Source of the DNA: Pseudomonadota bacterium
Lineage (GTDB): Bacteria > Pseudomonadota > Gammaproteobacteria > Burkholderiales > Burkholderiaceae_C
NCBI GenBank assembly: GCA_029780695.1
Contig: JAKOYD010000175.1
Coordinates: 1-47,113 of the forward strand
DNA length: 47,113 bases
Direction of reading: 5' to 3'
The position numbers and the translations under genes were made by a program. Numbering within the stretch: the first letter of the stretch is position 1; each line of letters opens with the position of its first letter. Below, piece by piece: positions 8,996-18,114 of this stretch. The notes beneath the pieces are model-generated. The model saw nothing but the letters and a program-made list of their open reading frames with translations, was not told the origin of the DNA and made no database searches.

Positions 8996-10209
8996 AGCCG
9001 GATCGCCTGCGCCGGGTCGAGCCGCGCCGCGCGCCGCGCCGGGGCCACCGCCGCCAGCACGCCGCAGACCACCGCCAGCAGCGCGGTCTGCACCGCGACG
9101 TTCAGCGGCAGGTGCAGGTTGAACAGCGGCAGCCCGTCCGAGCCGCGCGCCAACTTCGTAAACAGCCAGACCAGCGCCATCGCCAGCAGCACGCCCAGCG
9201 TGGAGCCGGCCGCGCCGACCACCGCGCCTTCGACCAGGAACACCCGCATCACCTGCCCGCGCGTGGCGCCCATGGCGCGCAGGATGCCGATTTCGCGCTG
9301 CTTTTGCACCACCGACACCACCAGCACGCTGGCAATGCCCAGCACCACCACGATGGCGACCACGCCGCGGATCACGCCCGTGCTGATGCTTTGCGCCCGC
9401 AGCGCCGACACCAGTTGCGCGTTGGTCTCCTGCCAGCTTTCGATCTTGTAGGGCAGCGATGCGCGCAGCTCGCGCGCCACGGCGTCGGCCTGCCACACGT
9501 CGCGCACCTTCAGCTCGATCACCGTCGCGCCGCCGGGCAGGCCCAGCAGGCTTTGCGCCGTGCGCAGCGGCACGATGACGGTGCGGCGGTTCAAATCCTT
9601 CACGCCCAGGTCGACCAGCGCGGTGACGCGCATCGAGTCCGACACCTTGCCGGTGTTGACCGACAGCCGGTCGCCCACGCGCAGGCCCAGGTCCTTGGCC
9701 AGCTCGGTGCCGATGACAGCATCGCCCGGCTCCAGCCGCGCTGCACCACTGACGGCCTTGGCGCGCAGGCCGACGATGCGGTCGTAGCGGTCCAGCTCCA
9801 CGCCCATCATGGCAATCGCCTGCGAGGCCTCGCCGCGCAGCGCCAGCCCGCTGCCCGACACCATGGGCGACACCGCCGCCACCTCGGCGCGCCGCTCCAG
9901 CAGCGGCAGCAGCGCCTGCCAGTTGGCCACCGAGCGCAGGCGTTGCGCGCGCGCCTGCGTGTCCGTCAGCTGCGTCGTGTCGCCCTCGGGCGGCCACGCG
10001 GGCGTCACCACGTCGTCGGGCGCGCGCAGGCTGATGTGCGCCTGCGTGCCCAGGGTTTTTTCCACCGTGCTGGCCTGCAGGCCGTTGATCAGCGCGGTGA
10101 TGTAGGCGATCACCGCCACGCCCGCCGCCACGCCGATGATGATCAGCACCGTCTGCGCCCGCCCCTCGCGCAAAAAGCGCAGCGCCACCTGCCATTCAAA
10201 GCCGAGCAT
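8992..10209 (-). CDS. ABC transporter permease, FtsX/MacB/LolE-like
   Basis: This 405-aa inner-membrane protein has one N-terminal transmembrane helix (TVLIIIGVAAGVAVIAYI), a large periplasmic domain of about 230 residues, and three C-terminal helices. The C-terminal half carries the FtsX-domain hallmark KQREIGILRAMGATRGQVMR and ends [16 protein letters not shown]. The topology of four helices with a big periplasmic domain matches LolC/E and the MacB permease part. The ATG at 10209 is chosen because it directly precedes the conserved first helix. It lies 20 bases downstream of the fusion-protein gene and overlaps the ATPase gene by four bases. Confidence 0.9.
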   Translation of the reverse strand: MLGFEWQVALRFLREGRAQTVLIIIGVAAGVAVIAYITALINGLQASTVEKTLGTQAHISLRAPDDVVTPAWPPEGDTTQLTDTQARAQRLRSVANWQALLPLLERRAEVAAVSPMVSGSGLALRGEASQAIAMMGVELDRYDRIVGLRAKAVSGAARLEPGDAVIGTELAKDLGLRVGDRLSVNTGKVSDSMRVTALVDLGVKDLNRRTVIVPLRTAQSLLGLPGGATVIELKVRDVWQADAVARELRASLPYKIESWQETNAQLVSALRAQSISTGVIRGVVAIVVVLGIASVLVVSVVQKQREIGILRAMGATRGQVMRVFLVEGAVVGAAGSTLGVLLAMALVWLFTKLARGSDGLPLFNLHLPLNVAVQTALLAVVCGVLAAVAPARRAARLDPAQAIRL

Positions 10210-10229
10210 GTCAGGACCTGCGCATGGGG

Positions 10230-11498
10230 TCAGCGCCCCATCGCGTTGGTCAGCGCCGCACCCGCGTCGCCCGCGCGGGCGGCCGCGCCCGGCTGGCCGG
10301 GCCGCCACGGCACCGCGCGCGCTTTCACGCGCTGACCGGGCTGGGCGTCGCCCTGCAGCACCACCGGCTCACCTTGTTGGAGGCCGCCGGTGATCTCCAC
10401 CGCCTCCAGCGTGCGCAGGCCCAGCGTCACGGCGCGCGGCTGGATGCGCCCGCCGTCGACGACCCATACGGTGGCGCCGTCGCGCAGCGCCCGCGTGGGC
10501 AGCGCCAGGGCGCGCTCGCGCTGGCCGGTGCGCACCTCGACCGACAGCGTCATGTCCTCGCGCAGGAAGTCGGGCGGCGCCTGGTCGGGCTGCAGCTTGA
10601 CCTCGACGGCGCCGCGCTGCGCATCCACGCTGGGCGCAATGCTGCGCACCTGGGCCGCAAACGGCTGGTTGGGAAACGCGTCGGCCACCACCCGGGCGCT
10701 CTGGCCGGTCTTCAGCTGGTCGAGAAAGCGCTCGTCCACCTGCGCCACCAGCAGCGTCGGCCCGTCCAGCGCCAGGCTCAGCAGCGCGCTGCCGGGCTGC
10801 ACGATCTGCCCTGGCTCCACGCTGCGCACCAGCACGCGGCCGTCGGACGGCGCGCGCACCGTGGCCTGCGCCAGCCGCACCTGGGCCGCCTGCTGCGCGG
10901 CCTGCGCCTGCGCCAGTTGCGCCTGCGCCTGCGCCAGATCGGCGCCGCCGTCACCCAGCGCCTGCAACTGGGCGCGCGCGGCGTCCTGCTGGGCGCGCGC
11001 CACCTGCACCGCCTTGCGCGCTTCGTCCAGCCGCGCGGCGCTGACAAAACCCTGCGCCACCAGTTGCTGCGTGCGCGCCAGATCGCGCTCAGCCGCCTGC
11101 AGCGTGGCGGCGGCCTGCGCCAGCTGGGCCTGCGCCACGGCGTGGCCGCTGCCGCGTATACCCGCCAGCCGGGCGCGCGCCTGCTGCTCGCTGGCGCGGG
11201 CCTGCGTCAGCGCGGTCTGCTGTTCGTCGGCTTCGAGCTGGATGAGCGCATCGCCCTGGCGCACGCGGGCGCCTTCGCGCACCTGCACCGCGGCAACGCG
11301 GCCGGTCACCGTGCTGCCCACGTTGACGCGCGAGGTGGTAGCGACCCGCGCCGAAAACTGCAGGCTGCGCACGAGCGGGGCGAACTGCGGCTCGACCACG
11401 TCCACCACCGGGGCGCGCTGGCGCCAGAACACCACGGCGGCCACGGCGATCAACGCCGCCAGCCCCAGCCAAAGCGCGGCACGCCACCTCATCGGCAT
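10230..11498 (-). CDS. Periplasmic adaptor (HlyD/MacA-type membrane fusion protein)
   Basis: This 422-aa protein has an N-terminal membrane anchor (residues 5-25), a lipoyl/barrel-sandwich half motif (GRVAAVQVREGARVRQGDAL), a long alpha-helical hairpin rich in Ala/Gln (about residues 85-190), a second lipoyl half (VRAPSDGRVLVRSVEPGQIV) and a beta-barrel domain. It links the inner-membrane ABC transporter to an outer-membrane factor, which is not encoded in this window. It is the first gene of the three-gene ABC operon. ATG at 11498 is used; another ATG lies two codons downstream. Confidence 0.9.
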   Translation of the reverse strand: MPMRWRAALWLGLAALIAVAAVVFWRQRAPVVDVVEPQFAPLVRSLQFSARVATTSRVNVGSTVTGRVAAVQVREGARVRQGDALIQLEADEQQTALTQARASEQQARARLAGIRGSGHAVAQAQLAQAAATLQAAERDLARTQQLVAQGFVSAARLDEARKAVQVARAQQDAARAQLQALGDGGADLAQAQAQLAQAQAAQQAAQVRLAQATVRAPSDGRVLVRSVEPGQIVQPGSALLSLALDGPTLLVAQVDERFLDQLKTGQSARVVADAFPNQPFAAQVRSIAPSVDAQRGAVEVKLQPDQAPPDFLREDMTLSVEVRTGQRERALALPTRALRDGATVWVVDGGRIQPRAVTLGLRTLEAVEITGGLQQGEPVVLQGDAQPGQRVKARAVPWRPGQPGAAARAGDAGAALTNAMGR

Positions 11499-11607
11499 CG
11501 ACCGGTCTGCGCGGGCAGACGGGGCTGGGCAAAGCAGGCGGAACCACGCATGGCCGCCATTATCCGCGTATGCTCAGGCGCGATTCGTTGATTGTGAAAG
11601 CCCCGCC

Positions 11608-12153
11608 ATGCGCATTCCTGAATGGACCCCGGACGCCAAGCCGCAGCCTGCCGAACTGGTCGACGCCATCCTGGCACGGCGCGGCGGCCAGCTGATCAAC
11701 CTGGACAAGGCGCTGCTGTGGAGCGAGCCGCTGGCCCGCGGCTGGAACACCTACCTGAAGGCCGTGCGCACCGAATTGCCCACCAGCCGCCGGCTGCGTG
11801 AACTGGCCATCTGCACCGTGGCGCTGCTGACCGGCGCGCACTACGAATATCACCACCACGCGCCCGACTTCCTGGCCGCGGGCGGTACGCAGGCCCAGCT
11901 GGACGCGCTGGACCGTGTCATCGCCGGTGATGCGCGGCAGCAGGCCGACGACCCCGCGCTGGGCGAGGTCGAGCAACTGGTGATCCGCTATGCCGCGCAG
12001 ATGACGCGCGACGTGAAGGTGGACGACGCGCTGTTCACTGCGTTGAAGCGCCACTTCGACACCACGCAGCTGGTCGAGCTGACGAGCGCCATCGCCACCT
12101 ATAACATGGTGGCGCGCTTTCTGGTGGCGCTGGGTGTGACGCCCGAAGACTGA
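11608..12153 (+). CDS. Carboxymuconolactone decarboxylase (AhpD-like) family protein
   Basis: This 181-aa protein belongs to the CMD/AhpD superfamily. Typical features are the segment RELAICTVALLTGAHYEYHHHAPDFLAAG and the second helix block SAIATYNMVARFLVALGV. The peroxidatic CxxC of AhpD is absent (TGAHYEYHH stands in its place), as in many carboxymuconolactone decarboxylase-like proteins, so a peroxidase role is unlikely. It stands alone between divergent or convergent neighbours. ATG at 11608 is used because homology starts immediately there (RIPEWTPDAKP). The substrate is unknown. Confidence 0.82.
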   Translation: MRIPEWTPDAKPQPAELVDAILARRGGQLINLDKALLWSEPLARGWNTYLKAVRTELPTSRRLRELAICTVALLTGAHYEYHHHAPDFLAAGGTQAQLDALDRVIAGDARQQADDPALGEVEQLVIRYAAQMTRDVKVDDALFTALKRHFDTTQLVELTSAIATYNMVARFLVALGVTPED

Positions 12154-12180
12154 GCCGGCGGCCGCCGGTCAGAAAAACTA

Positions 12181-12232
12181 CTGATTTGATAGCTGCCGCC
12201 GCTTGACAGGCAAGCGCTGGCAGCCATTTTGA
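12181..12232. repeat. Dispersed TAGCTGC/GCGCTTG repeat, copy between the CMD-family gene and aqpZ
   Basis: The segment reads GATTTGATAGCTGCCGCC then GCTTGACAGGCAAGCGCTGG and CAGCCATTTTGACC. It is one of the best-preserved intergenic copies and lies between convergent genes, where its hairpin could also serve as a weak terminator. Confidence 0.8.
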
Positions 12233-12258
12233 CCAATCGACTTGGCAGGACGCCCGCG

Positions 12259-12948
12259 TCAGGCGCGCTGCGATCCAGCCACGGCCTTGTAGGCCACCGC
12301 GCCCAGGATGCCACCGATGATGGGCGCCACCCAGAACAGCCACAGCTGGCTCAGCGCGCCGGTGCTGGCGAACAGCGCCACGCCGGTGGAGCGCGCCGGG
12401 TTGACCGAGGTGTTCGACACCGGAATGCTGACCAGGTGGATCAGCGTCAGGCACAGGCCGATGGCGATGGGCGCAAAGCCGGCGGGCGCGCGGCTGTCGG
12501 TCGAACCCATGATGACGAACAGGAACACCGCCGTCAGCACCACCTCGCACACCAGCACCGACATCATCGAGTACTTGCCGGGCGACAGGTCGCCAAAGCC
12601 GTTGCTGGCAAAGCCGCCAGCCACGAAGTCGGGCTTGCCGCTGGCGATCATGTACAGCACCGCCGCGGCGGCGATGGCGCCCATCGTCTGCGCAACGATG
12701 TAAGGCACCAAATCCTTCGAGTCGAACCGGCCGCCTGCCCACAGGCCGAACGACACCGCCGGGTTGAGGTGACAGCCCGAGATGTGGCCGATGGCGTAGG
12801 CCATGGTCAGCACCGTCAGGCCGAAGGCCAGTGAGACGCCGACAAAGCCGATGCCCAGTTGCGGAAACGCCGCCGCCAGCACCGCGCTGCCGCAGCCGCC
12901 CAGCACCAGCCAGAAAGTGCCGATCAGCTCGGCCAGATACTTGTTCAT
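12259..12948 (-). CDS. aqpZ: Aquaporin Z
   Basis: This is a 229-aa water channel of the inner membrane with six transmembrane segments. The two NPA boxes are HLNPAVSFG in the first half and SVNPARSTG in the second. The residues around them, including the Arg after the second NPA, fit water-selective AqpZ rather than GlpF. The start at 12948 gives [25 protein letters not shown], the usual AqpZ N-terminus. The longer upstream frame is not conserved. Confidence 0.94.
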   Translation of the reverse strand: MNKYLAELIGTFWLVLGGCGSAVLAAAFPQLGIGFVGVSLAFGLTVLTMAYAIGHISGCHLNPAVSFGLWAGGRFDSKDLVPYIVAQTMGAIAAAAVLYMIASGKPDFVAGGFASNGFGDLSPGKYSMMSVLVCEVVLTAVFLFVIMGSTDSRAPAGFAPIAIGLCLTLIHLVSIPVSNTSVNPARSTGVALFASTGALSQLWLFWVAPIIGGILGAVAYKAVAGSQRA

Positions 12949-13096
12949 GATGCAAACTCCATGCGCATGAGTGAAACGAAGCATGAATGCTAATGGGGTA
13001 TGGCGACAAACCGCCGCCGCCACCCGCGTGCGGCCAATTTTGCCGCCGCAGTGTGACAAAGCGCACACCCGCACGCCGGCCTGAAGGACGGTCGCC

Positions 13097-13792
13097 ATGA
13101 ACGCCACGCGCCGCACGCAGTCCGCCATGCAGTTGATGGACAGCCGCCAGCACGGCGCGGACTGCGAGCTGTTCCTGGTCGAAGGCGAATCGGCCGCCGG
13201 CGCGGTGGCCGCCGTGCGCGACGCGCGCCGCCAGGCCGTGCTGCCCTGCCAGGGCAAGCCGCTCAACGCCTGGCGCACCAGCACGGCGCGCGTGGCCGCG
13301 TATCCGCTGTATCCGCAACTGGCGGCCGCGCTGGGCCTGCCGTCGGCGACCGACGCCGCGGCCAACGCAGCGGCGGCGCCGCGCTTCGAGCGCCTGATGC
13401 TGCTGCTCGACCCGGACGCCGACGGCATCCACATCGGCGCCCTTTTGCTCCTTTATTTGAAGCGCTTTGCGCCCGACTGGCTTGCGCAGGGCCACGTTTT
13501 AATGGTCAGGCCACCGGTGGCCGGCCTGCGCGTGGCGGCGTGCGACACCGGAGAGGTGGAAGATGTGTGGGCCTACACCCCAGAGCAGGCGCGCGCATTG
13601 CGCCAGCGCGCCGCCGCCGCGCCCGACCGCTGGACGGTGCTGCGCGAATGGGGCTTTCGCGGCCTGGCCAGCCTGCCGCCCGAGGTGCTGCGCACCACCT
13701 GCGTCGACCCGGCCACGCGCCGCGCCGACGTGGTGACGCCCGAGCAGATGCAGTCGGTGATCGACGTGTTCGGCGGCGCGCCGGGCGATTGA
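13097..13792 (+). CDS. Stand-alone TOPRIM-domain protein related to GyrB/ParE C-terminal half
   Basis: This 231-aa protein aligns by eye with the TOPRIM part of type IIA topoisomerase B subunits. [14 protein letters not shown] (catalytic-type E30) corresponds to the gyrase ELFLVEGDSAGG motif. [14 protein letters not shown] matches the GK-LNV loop, [17 protein letters not shown] holds a DxDxD motif (D105, D107, D109), and [12 protein letters not shown] matches the stretch after it. No GHKL ATPase or transducer domain is present, so it cannot be a complete GyrB/ParE. A good AAGGACG ribosome-binding site precedes the ATG. Its last 12 codons lie in the first unit of a 133-base tandem repeat. The function is unknown; it may be a decayed or repurposed topoisomerase fragment. 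Confidence 0.8.
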   Translation: MNATRRTQSAMQLMDSRQHGADCELFLVEGESAAGAVAAVRDARRQAVLPCQGKPLNAWRTSTARVAAYPLYPQLAAALGLPSATDAAANAAAAPRFERLMLLLDPDADGIHIGALLLLYLKRFAPDWLAQGHVLMVRPPVAGLRVAACDTGEVEDVWAYTPEQARALRQRAAAAPDRWTVLREWGFRGLASLPPEVLRTTCVDPATRRADVVTPEQMQSVIDVFGGAPGD

Positions 13793-14152
13793 CCGCGACG
13801 GCTCATATCCATTGGCGGTCGAATGCTTTGAAACCGTTCGCACTGAGCCTGTCGAAGTGCATGCGCCTCACACGGCTTCGACAAGGTCGGTGATCGAGGT
13901 GTTCGGCGGCGCGCCGGGCGATTGACCGCGACGGCTCATATCGATTGGCGGTCGAATGCTTTGAAACCGTTCGCACTGAGCTTGTCGAAGTGCATGCGCC
14001 TCACACGGCTTCGACAAGGTCGGTGATCGAGGTGTTCGGCGGCGCGCCGGGCGCTTGACCGCGGCGGCTCATATCCATTGGCGTTCGAATGCTTTGAAAC
14101 CGTTCGCACTGAGCCTGTCGAAGTGCATGCGCCTCACACGGCTTCGACAAGC
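13754..14152. repeat. Three tandem copies of a 133-bp unit
   Basis: Units start at 13754, 13887 and 14020, each with TCGGTGATCGA(C/G)GTG, giving an exact 133-base period with only a few mismatches. Unit 1 includes the last codons and stop of the TOPRIM gene, so units 2 and 3 carry untranslated copies of that 3' end. Each unit also contains CCGTTCGCACTGAG and CTTCGACAAGG, the arms of a palindromic element. The stretch 13793-14193 contains no gene other than these repeats. Confidence 0.95.
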
Positions 14153-14167
14153 TCGGCCCGAACGGTT
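14098..14167. repeat. Large imperfect hairpin, GTTCG...CTTCGACAAG palindrome
   Basis: The left arm AACCGTTCG...CTGTCGAAG and the right arm CTTCGACAAG...CGAACGGTT are complementary over most of their length, with an 18-base loop. This CTTCGACAAGCTC-type palindrome is a widespread proteobacterial repeat. Its last full copy closes the 133-bp array and could act as a terminator for the TOPRIM gene or for ruvB, which converges from the right. Confidence 0.8.
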
Positions 14168-14193
14168 GTTACACCTTTGAGCGCTCATTCGTA

Positions 14194-15264
14194 TCAGAAC
14201 AGCCCGCCGGCGGGCGATGGCGGCGGCGCCACGCCCAGGTGCCGGTATGCCGCCAGCGTGGCCACGCGCCCACGCGGCGTGCGCTGCAGGTAACCCTGCT
14301 GGATCAGGTAGGGCTCGATCACGTCCTCGATGGTGCCGGCCTCTTCGCCAATGCTGGCGGCGATGTTGTCCAGCCCCACCGGGCCGCCGTCGAAGCGGTG
14401 GATCACCGCCTCCAGCAGCTTGCGGTCCATGACGTCAAAGCCTTCCGGGTCCACGTCCAGCATGGCCAGTGCGGCGTGGGCAATCTGCTCGGTGATGCGG
14501 CCTTCGCCCTTGACGTCGGCAAAGTCGCGCACGCGGCGCAGCAGGCGGTTGGCAATGCGCGGCGTGCCACGGCTGCGGCGGGCGATCTCGAACGCGCCCG
14601 CGGCGTCGGCTGGCACGTTCAGCAGCCCAGCCGAGCGCGTGACGATGCGCGCCAGTTCCTGGGGCGTATAGAACTCCAGCCGCGCCACGATGCCGAAGCG
14701 GTCGCGCAGCGGGTTGGTCAGCATGCCGGCGCGCGTGGTGGCGCCGACCAGCGTGAAAGGTTGCACGTCCAGCTTGATGGAGCGCGCCGCCGGGCCTTCG
14801 CCGATCATGATGTCGATCTGGTAGTCCTCCAGCGCGGGGTAGAGGATTTCTTCGACCACCGGCGACAGGCGGTGGATCTCGTCGATGAACAGGACGTCGT
14901 TGCGCTCCAGGTTGGTCAGCAGCGCCGCCAGGTCCTTGGGTTTTTCGAGCACCGGGCCGCTGGTCTGGCGCAGGTTGACGCCCAGTTCGTGCGCAATGAT
15001 GTGGCTCAGCGTGGTCTTGCCCAGCCCCGGCGGGCCGAACAGCAGCACGTGGTCCAGCGCCTCACCGCGCTTGCGGGCGGCGCCGATGAAGATCTCCAGC
15101 TGCTCGCGCGCCTTGGCCTGGCCGACGTATTCGTCCAGCTCCTTGGGGCGCAGCGCGCGCTCCAGCGCCTCCTCGCGCGCCGACACCGCGCTGGCCGACA
15201 CCACGCGCGGCGTGTCGTTGGGAAGGGCGGCAAAGTCGTCGACGGTGATGCTCATGCCCGCCAT
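14194..15264 (-). CDS. ruvB: Holliday junction branch migration ATPase RuvB
   Basis: RuvB is the AAA+ motor of the RuvAB branch-migration complex. The 356-aa protein has the conserved [11 protein letters not shown] segment, Walker [11 protein letters not shown], Walker [11 protein letters not shown], sensor 1 [11 protein letters not shown], the arginine finger region LRDRFGIV, and the C-terminal winged helix ending [16 protein letters not shown]. The ATG at 15264 is used; a second ATG three codons later is equally plausible. ruvA lies upstream on the same strand but is separated from it by two unrelated genes. Confidence 0.97.
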   Translation of the reverse strand: MAGMSITVDDFAALPNDTPRVVSASAVSAREEALERALRPKELDEYVGQAKAREQLEIFIGAARKRGEALDHVLLFGPPGLGKTTLSHIIAHELGVNLRQTSGPVLEKPKDLAALLTNLERNDVLFIDEIHRLSPVVEEILYPALEDYQIDIMIGEGPAARSIKLDVQPFTLVGATTRAGMLTNPLRDRFGIVARLEFYTPQELARIVTRSAGLLNVPADAAGAFEIARRSRGTPRIANRLLRRVRDFADVKGEGRITEQIAHAALAMLDVDPEGFDVMDRKLLEAVIHRFDGGPVGLDNIAASIGEEAGTIEDVIEPYLIQQGYLQRTPRGRVATLAAYRHLGVAPPPSPAGGLF

Positions 15265-15309
15265 TCTGACGCCATGCGGCGCCAGCGCGGGCGCCCGGCG
15301 CGTACGGCG

Positions 15310-16887
15310 TCAGCGCGTCAGCCAGCGGCCGATGCCATCGGCAAACGACCGCTGAAAGCGTCCGAAGTAGTCCGTGCCGCCCGGGTTGAAGCAGCTGGCA
15401 GCGCCGCCGTACAACTGGCCGACCAGGTAACGGGTGTTGCCGGAACGCGCGAACAACGCGCCGCCGCTGCTGCCGCCTTCCGTCACCCCATGGCGCCACC
15501 GCACCTGCAGCATGGCGGCCGATGCCTCGGTGGCGCCGCTCACGCAGGCGTCGCTGCCGCCGCAGTTGGCGTAACCGCTCACGCTGCCCACGCTGATCTT
15601 CTGCAAGTCACCCGATGGGTGGTGCGCGGCCAGCACGTCGGTGCCCGGCCCCACGCCGGGGCCGAAGTACGAGCCGGCATAGACCACGTTGTCCGGTGGC
15701 GGGCGGTTCAGCCGCAGCAGCGTGGCGTCGAAGGCGGCGCGGGTGTACAGCAGTTGCGCGCCGCCCGCGAGCGCGCTGTATGCGGCGTCGACACGCGGGC
15801 TGCTGTTGCACCCCGCGGCGCGAAAGAACCAGTAGGTGATGAGCGTGGACGCAGTCTGCTGGTCGGCCACGCAGTGCGCGGCAGTCAGAAAATAAGGCGT
15901 CTGGCTGCCGCGCGTGTCGTTCAGCAGCGTGCCGGAACACAGGTAGGTGTCGCCCAGCGTGGAAAACACCATCTTCGCCACCGCGCGCCCTTCGGTCTGG
16001 TAAGGGGTGCACATCACGTCGACGTTGCAGTTGCCGGCAGCGCCGAGTTCGGCCGTGTCCTTGGGCGAAATGTCCGCCGCCTGCGCCACGCTGAGGTCGA
16101 GGTGCGACAGGCGCGGCACCGCCAGTTGCAGGCGGTCGACCGACACGCCGGCGGGCAGTTGCACTTCCAGCGTGCTCACGGCGCCGTCGGTGTCGGGGCC
16201 CCAGGCCGTGGCGGCGGCATCGCCGTCCAGACCGGCGCGCTGGTTGACCTCGCGCAGCGCGGCCAGCTCGGCGGCGTTCATCTCCACGACCGGGCCGGCC
16301 GCGTCGCCGTAAAAGCGCAGCACGGTGCCGTCGGGCACATCCCGCGCCAGCACGCCCAGGCGCACGCCCTGCGCACCGCCGGTTTCAAAACGCACCGCCG
16401 CCACCTGACCACCGTCCGGCAGGCCGTGCCAGCGCCACAGGCCGGCCAGCCCCGCCGGCGTGGCGGTGGCAAGCACGTCGCGCCCGCGGCCAATCTGCAG
16501 CGGCACGCCCAGGCCCGCGCGCGTCGACTTGGGCGCGGGCGCCTGGCCCAGCGCCACGTGCGCCACGCTGGCGCCCGCCGGCAGGCGGCTGACGGGCTGC
16601 GCCTTGGCCTTGGCCACCGCGCTGCGCTGCAGCGACGCGGTGTCGAGCGGCGCGATGAAATCGCCCGGCGCGGCCGCCGACAGCGGCAGCAGCGTCAATT
16701 GCGCCGCCGTTGGTACCGGGCCGGGGTTGCTGCTGGAACCCGTGCTGGTGCCGGTGCCCGTCGCCCCGCCGCCACAGGCAGCCAGGGTCAGCGCAACGGC
16801 CAGCGCGGCCGCCGCCGCGCGCAGGGCTTGCCTGGGCGTTCGCGCCTGGCAGGTGTCGATGTGTGGCAAATCCGTGCTCCTTGTCAT
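15310..16887 (-). CDS. Trypsin-like (S1 family) serine protease lipoprotein
   Basis: This 525-aa predicted secreted protease has a type II signal peptide ending in the lipobox TLAAC (C38), a Gly/Ser/Thr-rich linker, a beta-rich prodomain-like region, and a C-terminal chymotrypsin-fold domain. The catalytic triad is visible as H338 (FLTAAHC), D387 (FDATLLRL) and S474 (EGGSSGGALF). Pattern and cysteines resemble lysyl endopeptidase-like bacterial enzymes more than typical trypsins. An upstream ATG at 16887 was selected; an AAGGAG before an in-frame TTG a few codons later is an alternative start. It begins 5 bases after the I78 inhibitor-like gene, so the two form an operon. Confidence 0.85.
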   Translation of the reverse strand: MTRSTDLPHIDTCQARTPRQALRAAAAALAVALTLAACGGGATGTGTSTGSSSNPGPVPTAAQLTLLPLSAAAPGDFIAPLDTASLQRSAVAKAKAQPVSRLPAGASVAHVALGQAPAPKSTRAGLGVPLQIGRGRDVLATATPAGLAGLWRWHGLPDGGQVAAVRFETGGAQGVRLGVLARDVPDGTVLRFYGDAAGPVVEMNAAELAALREVNQRAGLDGDAAATAWGPDTDGAVSTLEVQLPAGVSVDRLQLAVPRLSHLDLSVAQAADISPKDTAELGAAGNCNVDVMCTPYQTEGRAVAKMVFSTLGDTYLCSGTLLNDTRGSQTPYFLTAAHCVADQQTASTLITYWFFRAAGCNSSPRVDAAYSALAGGAQLLYTRAAFDATLLRLNRPPPDNVVYAGSYFGPGVGPGTDVLAAHHPSGDLQKISVGSVSGYANCGGSDACVSGATEASAAMLQVRWRHGVTEGGSSGGALFARSGNTRYLVGQLYGGAASCFNPGGTDYFGRFQRSFADGIGRWLTR

Positions 16888-16892
16888 CGCGC

Positions 16893-17255
16893 TCAACCGC
16901 AGTTCAAGCGGCTGACGCGCTGCTGGGCGTCGACCACCACGTTCAGGCGGCCGCGCTTGTATTCCTTGGTGATCACGCTGTCGGGGCGCAGCATGCGCAC
17001 CTCGTCGGCGCCAGCGGCGACGCGCGCCTGTTCCAGCGTCGTCGCGCCATACGGCTGGCCGACCATCGATTGCGCGGCCTGGGCGTCGCAGCGATGGCGC
17101 GGCGCCTGGCCGCCATCCGCCGGGGCGGCGGCGGGTGCGGCGGCGCTGGCGTCCGGCGGGGCAGCCGGCGCGGGCGCGCTGCAAGCCGACAGCGCCATCA
17201 CCGGGCCGATCAGCCACGGCCAGGACACTAGCGTGATTCGCGGCGTTGCATGCAT
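16893..17255 (-). CDS. I78-family peptidase inhibitor-like lipoprotein
   Basis: This 120-aa protein has a signal peptide with lipobox LSAC (ALSACSAP) and an Ala/Pro linker. Its C-terminal domain resembles the inhibitor I78 family: GQPYGATTLEQARVAAG, MLRPDSVITKEYKRGRLNVV and the terminal SRLNCG with the family Cys near the end. I78 proteins inhibit serine proteases of the subtilisin/chymotrypsin type. A serine protease gene follows directly, which suggests that this inhibitor protects the cell envelope from its neighbour. A good AGGAAC ribosome-binding site precedes the ATG at 17255. Confidence 0.78.
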   Translation of the reverse strand: MHATPRITLVSWPWLIGPVMALSACSAPAPAAPPDASAAAPAAAPADGGQAPRHRCDAQAAQSMVGQPYGATTLEQARVAAGADEVRMLRPDSVITKEYKRGRLNVVVDAQQRVSRLNCG

Positions 17256-17391
17256 AGGAAAGTTCCTGTTTCTTTCGAGTGGTGCTGGCCGTGCGGCGCG
17301 CAGCACGGCCAGCGGGCGCGTCAATGGTATCGGCAGACCCTTCGGCGCAGTGGCCGGGTGTGCGGCGCCGTTGCGCCAGCGCGTCAACACC

Positions 17392-17964
17392 TCAGCGCGC
17401 CAGCGCCTTCAGCGCCTGCTTGATGCCGTCGCTGACGCCGACGCCGGCTGGCAGCGCCTTCACGGCGGCGGCGGCTTCCTTGTCGTTGTAGCCGAGCGCC
17501 AGCAGCGCCTGCTGAATGTCGGACTGCGCGTCGCTGGCGGGGGCCTGCGGCGCACCCAGGTCGGCGCCGAGCTTGCCTTTGAGCTCCAGCAGCAGCCGCT
17601 CGGCGGTCTTCTTGCCGATGCCGGGCACCTTGGTCAGCCGGGCGGCGTCCTGCGTGGTGATGGCTTGCGCCAGGTCGGCCACGCTCATGCCCGACAGCAC
17701 CGCCAGCGCCATGCGCGGGCCAATGCCGCTGACCTTGATCAGCTGGCGGAACGCCGCGCGCTCCGGCTCGCCGCCAAAGCCGTACAGCAGCTGGGCGTCC
17801 TCGCGCACCACAAAGTGCGTCAGCAGCGTGATGCGCTCGCCCAGGCCCGGCAGTTGGTAGAAGGTGCTCATGGGCACCCACACCTCATAACCGACGCCTT
17901 GGCAGTCGATGAGGATCTGGGGCGGGTTCTTCTCGGCCAGCAGGCCGGCCAGGCGTCCGATCAA
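17392..17964 (-). CDS. ruvA: Holliday junction DNA helicase subunit RuvA
   Basis: RuvA binds the Holliday junction and recruits RuvB. The N-terminal OB fold begins [20 protein letters not shown]. Two helix-hairpin-helix motifs follow ([15 protein letters not shown] and [16 protein letters not shown]), and the C-terminal RuvB-binding helices contain [16 protein letters not shown]. No ATG is present at the conserved start; TTG at 17964 gives the standard L/M-IGRL beginning and 190 aa, while a GTG at 18012 would add 16 non-conserved residues. ruvA is followed by the inhibitor/protease pair instead of ruvB. Confidence 0.94.
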   Translation of the reverse strand: MIGRLAGLLAEKNPPQILIDCQGVGYEVWVPMSTFYQLPGLGERITLLTHFVVREDAQLLYGFGGEPERAAFRQLIKVSGIGPRMALAVLSGMSVADLAQAITTQDAARLTKVPGIGKKTAERLLLELKGKLGADLGAPQAPASDAQSDIQQALLALGYNDKEAAAAVKALPAGVGVSDGIKQALKALAR

Positions 17965-18050
17965 GGGGTGCTTTCGAAGGGGATAAGAGAAAAGCGTGCG
18001 GCGCCGCAGCACCCCGCGAATTCAATGATAAATCACCCCGCAGCGCCCCA

Positions 18051-18090
18051 CACACAAGCGCCAAAAGCTTCCATTTTCATAGCAAGACAC
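18051..18090. repeat. Degenerate TAGCTGC/GCGCTTG repeat copy upstream of ruvA
   Basis: The segment CACAAGCGCCAAAAGCTTCC plus ATTTTCATAGCAAG resembles the dispersed family in reverse orientation, but with more mismatches than the best copies. It lies in the ruvA upstream spacer. Confidence 0.4.
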
Positions 18091-18114
18091 CCCGACGAAA
18101 GGAAGGGAGAACCA

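Noticed and set aside
13754..14152. CRISPR array
   Set aside because: Three contiguous 133-base copies without spacers are tandem duplications, not repeat-spacer units.
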